Assembly (NCBI GenBank): GCA_020633335.1
Contig: JACKDU010000008.1
Span: 248,001 to 312,000 of the forward strand
DNA length: 64,000 nt
Source: Myxococcales bacterium
GTDB lineage: Bacteria > Myxococcota_A > Polyangia > Nannocystales > Nannocystaceae
Direction of reading: 5' to 3'
The notes under the pieces are model-generated. The model worked only from the letters and a program-made list of their open reading frames with translations, searched no databases and was not told where the DNA came from. The position numbers and the translations under genes are program-made. Shown here one piece after another: positions 58,264 to 64,000 of the stretch. The stretch's first letter is position 1, and each line of letters begins with the position of its first letter.

Positions 58264-59595
58264 CTAGAACACCAGCCCGCCCTCGCCGCAGAGCATGCCG
58301 AAGCCATGGAGGATCACCTCGGGCTCGACGACCGTCACCTGACCGATCGCGACCTGGCTAGTTGGACAGAGCTGCTCGGGAAAGGGCGCGCCGCCGTTGC
58401 TCGCGGTGGCCTCCGGGAGGTAGAGGAGCGGGCCCATGGCGAGGGAGTAGCCGTCGGCGTCCTCGAGGATCTTCGGCTTCGCGCAGCCGAAGATCAGGCC
58501 ATCGACGAGATCGCCGTAGCGCCCCTTGAACGAGACCAGGACGTCGCCCGGGGGGCAGGTCCGGCTCCAGATCTCGGGCGCCTGTCCGGCGGTCCCGCCG
58601 CGGAGCGGGAGCAGGGCCCCGGGGGTCACGGTGACGACGAAGGCGTCGTTCTCGACGCTGATCGACGGGATCCCGCAGAGCCCGCGGATCTGGCCGTGGT
58701 AGTTGTCGTTGGCCTCGTTCCAGACTCCCCCGAAGTTCCCGTACCACCCCTCGAAGCCGAATATCACCTGATCTTTCGGACATGTATCACTGAACATCTC
58801 TCCTGACCCGCCGAAGACCTCGGTCGCCTCGCCGACCCCGAGCTTCACCCCGACCGGCGGCAGGTGACAGAGGAGCGAGCACCCGTTGGCGTTGACCGCG
58901 TCGCCGTCGTCGCACTCCTCGACCCCCGCCCGCACCCAGCCATCGCCGCAGGAGGCGGCCACGCAGGTGCTCAGGCACTCGTCCGAGTTGTCGTCGTCGC
59001 CGTCGTCGCAGGCCTCCCCCGCCTGGAGGACGCCGTCCCCGCAGGTCGGCAGCGCGCAGGCGTTGGTGCAGGCGTTGTCGTCGACGCCGTCGCCGTCGTC
59101 GCAGGCCTCGCCGGGGCCGACGAAGCCGTCGCCGCAGGTGGCGTAGAAGCAGCCCTCGACGCAGCCGTCGCTGTTGTCGGCGTTGCCGTCGTCGCACTCC
59201 TCAAAGCCGAGGTAGACGATCCCGTCGCCGCAGAAGGGCTCGGCGCAGGCGTTGGTGCAGGCGTCGCCGTCCTCGGCGTTGCCGTCGTCGCACGCCTCGC
59301 CGCGATCGACGACCCCGTCGCCGCACACGCCGGCGGCCCCGCTCGTCTCTCCCCCCGTCGACCCCGCGCTGGCGCCCGTCGTCGTCGCGCCCCCGGAGCT
59401 CGTCGTCGAGCCGACGCCCTCGCCGGTCTCGGTCGCGCTCTCCTCCGCGGGCTTGACGTAGAAGGGGTGGTCGACAACGCAGGCGAGCGGCCCCAGCGCG
59501 AGGACGATCGCCGACGCAACCAGCGAGCGCCTCCGCTCACGCCGCGCGAGACGACCACGGGAGGGCTCAGGGACGGAGGGACGAGGGCGGCGCAT
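58264..59595 (-). CDS. Cysteine-rich repeat (DUF4215-type) lipoprotein
   Basis: 443 residues. An Arg-rich N-terminus before a hydrophobic segment ending LGPLACVVD (lipobox-like, Cys about 39), Ser/Thr/Gly linker, five or six Myxococcus Cys repeats (CGDGVVDRGEACDDGNAED and similar) at about 90-245, then a 190-residue C-terminal domain containing repeated DTCPKDQVIFGFEGWYG-, CPPGDVLVSFKGRYG- and CPTSQVAIG-like phrases, a jacalin-like or lectin-like beta repeat. Secreted, surface exposed. Start at ATG 59595 is the first with a following signal; a later start cannot be excluded. Confidence 0.8.
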   Translation of the reverse strand: MRRPRPSVPEPSRGRLARRERRRSLVASAIVLALGPLACVVDHPFYVKPAEESATETGEGVGSTTSSGGATTTGASAGSTGGETSGAAGVCGDGVVDRGEACDDGNAEDGDACTNACAEPFCGDGIVYLGFEECDDGNADNSDGCVEGCFYATCGDGFVGPGEACDDGDGVDDNACTNACALPTCGDGVLQAGEACDDGDDDNSDECLSTCVAASCGDGWVRAGVEECDDGDAVNANGCSLLCHLPPVGVKLGVGEATEVFGGSGEMFSDTCPKDQVIFGFEGWYGNFGGVWNEANDNYHGQIRGLCGIPSISVENDAFVVTVTPGALLPLRGGTAGQAPEIWSRTCPPGDVLVSFKGRYGDLVDGLIFGCAKPKILEDADGYSLAMGPLLYLPEATASNGGAPFPEQLCPTSQVAIGQVTVVEPEVILHGFGMLCGEGGLVF

Positions 59596-59666
59596 GGGCG
59601 ATCTCGCGCGATTCTAGCCAGTCGCCAAGGCGGCCGGGCGAGAGATCGTCCGGGCGCCGCCTCGGC

Positions 59667-61259
59667 TCAGAGCGGCAGGGCGATCCCGCAGCACTTGAGC
59701 GAGGGCTCCGGCCCCTCGCAGAGCGGGTCGCCGAGGGGGATGCAGGGCTCGCAGAGGTAGCGGAAGCGGTCGACGAGGACGACGCTGTTGAGGATCGCGT
59801 CGTACATGTCGGCGAGCATGACGTAGATCGTCACCTCGGAGTCCTCCGTGACCGGCCGGTTGAGGCGGAGCCAGCGGGTGCCTGCATGCCCCTCGAAGCC
59901 GGTCCCCATCAGCTGCGGCTCGCTGCACGAGTAGCCGGGGCCCTCCTCGCCGAAGTTCTCGCAGTCCATCGGCTCCGACACCGGCACCTGCGACCAGTGG
60001 GGGTGGAGGCTCGACGAGGTCATCGCCTTCCCCTGGATGATCGCCACGTCGCCGACGTAGCCCTCGCTGACCTCCCAGATCACGAGGATGTCGCTGTACA
60101 CGGTCTCGACCCAGGCCGGCCACTCCGACGAGAAGAAGGCGAGGTCGAGCGAGTAGGCCTTGGCGCCGAGCGGCGTCTTGGTCGAGAAGGTCAGGTGGAT
60201 CTTGTCGTTCGGGTTGCCCTCGCCCTTGGCCCACTGCGGCGCGAGGACGCCGCTCATGTCGTCGGTGACCTGGTAGCCCGGGAGGAAGTTGTCGTCGTCG
60301 GGGTTCAGGTTGTCGGGCTGGAGCCCCTGCGACCCGGCCGGCTCGACGATCACCCCGCCCACCGGCGGCGAGACGACGCCGTTGCTGAGCACCAGGAGCG
60401 ACCCTCCCTCGCGCGCCCCGAAGACGTAGGCGCCCATCTCCTGGTAGGTGCCGAAGGCCTTGCCGACGCCCCAGGCGTTGGGATCGTTCGACACCAGCGC
60501 CGCCTTGGCGATCAGGATCGACTCGTCGTTCTTGTCGCTGCAGCCGAGGCCGAGCGCGCGGAAGGGGGCGCCGGGATCCCCCTTGGTCAGGCCGACGTCG
60601 CAGCTGATGTACTTGTCGGCGGCCTGGCAGAGCGCGTCCGGGGTCGGCGTGCAGTCGTCCTCGCAGCCGTCGCTGTTGAGGAGGTTGCCGTCGTCGCAGA
60701 GCTCGTCCCAGGCCTTGACCCCGTCGCCGCAGATCCCGGGCGCCGAGGGGACGCAATCGTCGTCGCAGCCGTCGTCGTTGATCAGGTTGCCGTCGTCGCA
60801 GGCCTCGTCGCCCTCGACCGCCCCGTCGCCGCAGACCGGCGGCGCCGGCTCGTTCTTGCAGAGGGGGTCGCAGCCGTCGCCGGCGTCGACGTTGCCGTCG
60901 TCGCACTCCTCGCCGGTCTCGACGAACCCGTTGCCGCAGACCGGCTCTTGGAGGGTGCAATCGACCGTGCACTTCGAGGCGTCGCTGCCGTTCTTGGGGC
61001 CGTCGTCGCACTCCTCGTCGAGGTCGACGACCCCGTCCCCGCAGCTCCCGCCGTCGCTCGTCGTCTCGCCGAGCGTCGTCGAGCCGACGCTGGTCGAGCC
61101 GATCGAGGTGCTCGAGGTGCCCGGGTCGCTCGATCCGCTGCTCGCCTCGCTCTCCTCGGGCGCGACGTAGAAGGGGTGAGGGACCAGGCAGGCGGCGGAG
61201 AGCGACGCAGAGGCCAGCGCCAGCGCCGTCGCCAGCCGCTCGCCGCGGGCGCCGACCAT
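59667..61259 (-). CDS. Cys-rich repeat lipoprotein with choice-of-anchor-L-like domain
   Basis: 530 residues. Signal peptide with LSAACLVP (Cys about 24), Ser/Thr linker, four or five Cys-rich repeats (CGDGVVDLDEECDDG, CGNGFVETGEECDDGN) at about 70-205, then a beta-rich domain (LDLAFFSSEWPAWVETVYSD, NDKIHLTFST) resembling the choice-of-anchor L adhesion domain, and a Cys-containing C-terminus (YLCEPCIPLGDPLC). Likely surface adhesin. ATG 61259 lies 5 nt after the stop of the upstream AttH-like gene, so coupled with it. Confidence 0.78.
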   Translation of the reverse strand: MVGARGERLATALALASASLSAACLVPHPFYVAPEESEASSGSSDPGTSSTSIGSTSVGSTTLGETTSDGGSCGDGVVDLDEECDDGPKNGSDASKCTVDCTLQEPVCGNGFVETGEECDDGNVDAGDGCDPLCKNEPAPPVCGDGAVEGDEACDDGNLINDDGCDDDCVPSAPGICGDGVKAWDELCDDGNLLNSDGCEDDCTPTPDALCQAADKYISCDVGLTKGDPGAPFRALGLGCSDKNDESILIAKAALVSNDPNAWGVGKAFGTYQEMGAYVFGAREGGSLLVLSNGVVSPPVGGVIVEPAGSQGLQPDNLNPDDDNFLPGYQVTDDMSGVLAPQWAKGEGNPNDKIHLTFSTKTPLGAKAYSLDLAFFSSEWPAWVETVYSDILVIWEVSEGYVGDVAIIQGKAMTSSSLHPHWSQVPVSEPMDCENFGEEGPGYSCSEPQLMGTGFEGHAGTRWLRLNRPVTEDSEVTIYVMLADMYDAILNSVVLVDRFRYLCEPCIPLGDPLCEGPEPSLKCCGIALPL

Positions 61260-61264
61260 CGCCT

Positions 61265-62389
61265 CTAGCGCCCCCCCTGGGCGGGCTCGTCGTCGACCGC
61301 CTGGTGGGCGCGGAGGATCGCCGGGTCGCGCTCGCGCGTGCCGATCTCGAAGTGGGCGGTCGCGTCGGCGAAGAGCTCGGCGCGGGTCTCCCAGCCGCCG
61401 GCGACCCGCCGCTCGACCCGGAGCCAGAGATCGCCGACCTCGGTGTTCGCGCAGTAGCTCGGGTCGCCGTCGGGGTCGTGGTAGGTCGCGACCACCATGT
61501 CCTGCGGCCGGCAGCGGATCTCGCCGCGGATCCGGAGGGCGCCGCGGCGGGCGGTGAAGGCGTAGCGGGCGGTGTCGATCAGCCCCGTGGTCCGGCCGGT
61601 GAGCGGGAAGCGGAAGCCGGTGAAGTCGTGGACCTCGCCGTCGAGGTAGAGCGTCAGGATCGTCAGCGGCGGCAGCGTCCGACCGCGGCGACGGAGGCGG
61701 ACGGTGAGCGCCTCGAAGGCGGCCGCGTTCGGCCCGGTGAATTCGGTGCAGTGGGCCCAGGCCCAGCGGAAGGCGTGCTTGCGGCCCCAGACGTGGGTCT
61801 GTCCGCCGCTCTCGCCGGTGAACTCGAGGACCCGCCCGTCGACCTCGATCGTCCCGAGGATCGGCACGCTGAGGTTGGGCGAGAGGACGGTGGTCTCGCC
61901 GAGGCCGCCGCCGCGGTACATCACCCGCGGGAGGTGGTGGTGGAGCTCGGTCGCCGGCTGCCAGCGGAGATCCCAGCGGACCTGGTGGCCGGCGCCGGCG
62001 AGCTCGCCCCGCATCGCGTCGTGGCCGAGGTGGCTCTCGCCGATCCGCACGGAGAAGGGGCGCGCCTCCGCGCGGAGGGCCGCGATCGGGAAGCGGCGGT
62101 TGATCGCGAAGCTCGCCGAGGGGTCGTCGCGATCGAAGTAGGCGAACCAGAGCTGGGCGTAGGGCTCGCCGTGACCGACCAGCGGCGACTCGAGCGTGTA
62201 GCGGATCCAGAAGCCGCTCCGGCTCTCCCGGTGGTTGCAGGTCAGGTACCAGACCTCGTAGTGGCCGCGGCGCTCGCCGTCCCAGACCATCTGGTTCGCC
62301 GCCTCGGTCTCGCCCCCGGCCGACGGCGTCGGGCCGCGGACCCGATCGAGCATGCGGTGGAGGCGGACGCGGCGGCGGCTTCGAGGCAT
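61265..62389 (-). CDS. CrtC/AttH-like lipocalin-fold protein
   Basis: 374 residues, no signal peptide. Pairs of beta strands with MVWDGERRGHYEVWYLTCNH, LWFAYFDRDDPSASFAI, TGESGGQTHVWGRKHAFRW and a second half with YHDPDGDPSYCANTEVGD recall the two-lipocalin CrtC/AttH group (carotenoid 1,2-hydratase / tocopherol-cyclase-like), with the W-x-W-x-H-C signature near residue 190. Substrate unknown, probably a lipid or terpenoid. ATG 62389 is used; ATG 62410 in frame overlaps a TAGGAT box and is less likely. Confidence 0.6.
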   Translation of the reverse strand: MPRSRRRVRLHRMLDRVRGPTPSAGGETEAANQMVWDGERRGHYEVWYLTCNHRESRSGFWIRYTLESPLVGHGEPYAQLWFAYFDRDDPSASFAINRRFPIAALRAEARPFSVRIGESHLGHDAMRGELAGAGHQVRWDLRWQPATELHHHLPRVMYRGGGLGETTVLSPNLSVPILGTIEVDGRVLEFTGESGGQTHVWGRKHAFRWAWAHCTEFTGPNAAAFEALTVRLRRRGRTLPPLTILTLYLDGEVHDFTGFRFPLTGRTTGLIDTARYAFTARRGALRIRGEIRCRPQDMVVATYHDPDGDPSYCANTEVGDLWLRVERRVAGGWETRAELFADATAHFEIGTRERDPAILRAHQAVDDEPAQGGR

Positions 62390-62591
62390 CGGCGTGATCC
62401 CGACCTGCATCCTACCGAGGCAGCGCGCGATCTTCACCCACTTTCGCGCCGCCCCCGCCCTCCCGAGCGCCCGGGAGGCTCGACGCCGACGCCCGCCCTC
62501 GCCCATCCTTGGGGGCGCGTCCGCGGGGGCGCGGCCCGTGGGTCGGTGCCGCTCGCCTCGCCAACCTGACCCAAAGACCTGGAGAACCACG

Positions 62592-63236
62592 ATGGAGAAG
62601 CTCCCCACGATCGCGATCATCGGCGCCGGCAACGTCGGCGGGAACCTCGGCGTCCGCCTGAGCCAGAGCGGCCTCGAGGTCTGCTTCGGCGTCCGCCCCG
62701 GCAAGTCGATCGACGCGCTCCTCGGCCGCTGCGGCCCGGGGGCGAGCGTGACCTCGCCGGCCGAGGCGGCCGCCGCCGCCGAGGTGATCTTCATCGCCGT
62801 CCCGGCGGCCGCGGCCGTCGACGCCGCGCGCTCGCTCGGCGACCTCGCGGGCAAGATCGTCGTCGACTGCAACAACCCGCTCCGCTGGGATCAGGGCCCG
62901 GTCTGGAGCCCGCCGCCCGAGGGCTCGCTGAGCGCGGCGATCGCCGCGGCCTGCCCCGGCGCCCGGGTGGTCAAGGCCTTCAACACCTTCGGCGCCGAGT
63001 TCCACCTCGATCCGACGCTCCCCGGCGGACCGATCGACGTCGAGCTCGCCGGCGACGACCCCTCGGCCAAGGCGACGGTCGCGGCGATCGCCGAGCGGGC
63101 CGGCTTCGGGGTGATCGACGCCGGCCCTCTCCGGAGCGCGGCGCTCCTCGAGAACCTGGCGATCCTCTGGATCCACCTGGCGACGGTCGGCGGCCAGGGA
63201 CGGACGATCGGCTGGCGGCTCCTCCGGCGGGGATGA
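62592..63236 (+). CDS. NAD(P)-binding protein, F420-NADP oxidoreductase-like
   Basis: 214 residues. Rossmann fold with dinucleotide motif IAIIGAGNVGGNLGVRLSQS at residues 7-26, a following acidic patch, VIFIAVPAAA and VVDCNNPLRWDQG. The pattern matches the NADPH-dependent F420 reductase-like group (NpdG-type), many members of which act as general reductases. A GGAG sequence lies 8 nt before ATG 62592. Alone on the forward strand, divergent from the AttH-like gene. Confidence 0.8.
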   Translation: MEKLPTIAIIGAGNVGGNLGVRLSQSGLEVCFGVRPGKSIDALLGRCGPGASVTSPAEAAAAAEVIFIAVPAAAAVDAARSLGDLAGKIVVDCNNPLRWDQGPVWSPPPEGSLSAAIAAACPGARVVKAFNTFGAEFHLDPTLPGGPIDVELAGDDPSAKATVAAIAERAGFGVIDAGPLRSAALLENLAILWIHLATVGGQGRTIGWRLLRRG

Positions 63237-63291
63237 GGACGCCTGCGGGGCGCGGGCGCGCGGGCGCGCGGAGCCGCCCCTCCCTCCATCC

Positions 63292-63305
63292 TGTCCCTTC
63301 GGACA
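63292..63305. repeat. Dispersed palindrome TGTCC-CTTC-GGACA
   Basis: Perfect 5-bp stem with 4-base loop in the intergenic region after the NAD(P)-binding protein gene; matches the copy at 23768-23781. Confidence 0.5.
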
Positions 63306-63431
63306 TCTCTCCATCAGCCGGCGGAGGCCGCCGCGAGAACGCCGTCCGCGGCGCGCTCCAGGAGCCGGCGAGGCGGCGCGCCGGCCCCTGAGCCGGCCGA
63401 TCCCGGCGATCCCCTCGCGGACGCGCGGTGC

Positions 63432-63437
63432 TACGCT
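63432..63437 (+). promoter_or_regulatory. -10 box TACGCT, leaderless type
   Basis: TACGCT followed by 6 nt and ATG 63444. Confidence 0.5.
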
Positions 63438-63443
63438 GGCGGG

Positions 63444-64000
63444 ATGAAATTTCTTGGCTTGGGCTTTGACGCGGGGCGCGGCGCCACGGCGCTCACCTCC
63501 CTCGTACTCCTCTGCGGGTGTCCGATGGACAACCCGGAATTCCACGACACCCAGGGCTCGACCGGCGCGGACGCGTCGACCTCGGCGGCGAGCGCAGACG
63601 CGACCTCGGCGGCGGGCAGCGGGGGCGGGAGCGACGGCGGGACGACCAGCGGCGGCGCGAGCAGCGAGCCGGCGACCTCGTCGAGCGGCGACCCCTCGAC
63701 CACCGCGGACCTGACGTCGACGACCAGCGGCAACTCGAGCGACGCGACCACCTCGACCACCGACCCCAACACGACCGACGCGACCACGGGGACCACCGGC
63801 GGGGTCTCCTGCGACGCCCCCGAGGTCCTGCAGATCCCGGCGGCGGCCGACGCCTTCTTCATCCCCAACGGGACCGAGGGCGGCCTCACCTGCGTCTACG
63901 ACATCCTGAGCGCCGACAACCCGTGCAAGAAGCTCAACTTCGGCATGCTCGACGGGCTCCGCCTCCTCCGCCTCGACGGCGGGATCGACCCGATGTACGC
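63444..64000 (+). CDS. Lipoprotein with Ser/Thr linker (partial, runs off window)
   Basis: The first 185 codons of an open frame that continues past the window. Signal peptide with lipobox LLCGCP (Cys about 26), a long Ser/Thr/Ala/Asp linker (residues 35-128), then a globular domain starting with CDAPEVLQIPAAADAFFIP and containing CVYDILSADNPCKKLNFG. Codon use and layout match the other secreted lipoproteins in the window. The C-terminus and function cannot be seen. ATG 63444 is 6 nt after TACGCT. Confidence 0.75.
   Translation, partial: MKFLGLGFDAGRGATALTSLVLLCGCPMDNPEFHDTQGSTGADASTSAASADATSAAGSGGGSDGGTTSGGASSEPATSSSGDPSTTADLTSTTSGNSSDATTSTTDPNTTDATTGTTGGVSCDAPEVLQIPAAADAFFIPNGTEGGLTCVYDILSADNPCKKLNFGMLDGLRLLRLDGGIDPMY

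Overview
The window is GC-rich chromosomal DNA (roughly 70% G+C by eye) from a myxobacterium. The best fit is the Nannocystaceae group (Nannocystis, Enhygromyxa, Plesiocystis relatives). This rests on established traits of that group: many lipoproteins with a Ser/Thr/Gly-rich linker after the lipobox, Myxococcus cysteine-rich (DUF4215-type) repeats, DUF1552/DUF1592 pairs, a DUF2378-like protein, Hanks-type kinases and many radical SAM enzymes. I recognised no rRNA, tRNA, CRISPR array, IS element or prophage. About 60 genes are packed on both strands, often with 4-bp ATGA/GTGA overlaps.

Layout. 0-11.7 kb holds a partial gene (probably a kinase), a dienoyl-CoA isomerase-like crotonase, a Rieske/glutamate-synthase fusion, an adenylyl cyclase with truncated hemoglobin, lipoproteins, an M50B-type membrane peptidase, a radical SAM enzyme and a steroid-type Rieske oxygenase behind two palindromes. 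11.7-14.9 kb is a reverse-strand set with a His-Gly-Ser repeat peptide, a radical SAM/SPASM enzyme and two membrane proteins. 15.3-19.4 kb holds a zinc-ribbon/DUF3592-like protein, a YhhN-family protein, a DUF2278 protein and a VWA lipoprotein. 19.6-23.6 kb is a tightly coupled operon: DNA methyltransferase, HxsD, a second HxsD-like protein, HxsB (radical SAM maturase of the His-Xaa-Ser system) and an MscS channel. 23.9-30.0 kb holds a copper monooxygenase-like lipoprotein, an ABC-F ATPase, a Cys-repeat protein and an M28 peptidase.

30.0-34.8 kb is the most unusual block. A radical SAM enzyme fused to a methyltransferase is divergent from an operon of a Tat-exported small protein, a second radical SAM enzyme and an HExxH-type putative peptide hydroxylase. 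I read this as a candidate undescribed peptide or protein modification system. 34.8-38.8 kb has two coupled paralogous repeat lipoproteins. 39.2-41.2 kb is an RNA repair pair (RNA ligase and HD-Pnk). 41.2-45.0 kb holds a GNAT enzyme, a kinase-BRCT fusion, Aat and another radical SAM enzyme. 45.1-47.3 kb is decaying: an internally deleted ACR3 arsenite transporter, a frameshifted propeller-like gene and a response-regulator remnant. 47.4-64 kb holds an AraC regulator, an FG-GAP protein, a DUF1592/DUF1552 pair, an App1-type phosphatase, a CdiI-like protein, a kinase, a cupin beside a tiny Cys-terminated peptide, two Cys-repeat lipoproteins, a CrtC/AttH-like protein, an NAD(P)-binding protein and a partial lipoprotein.

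Many genes here start 6-9 nt after a TANNNT box with no room for a Shine-Dalgarno sequence, so leaderless transcription looks common. This was used to choose several starts.
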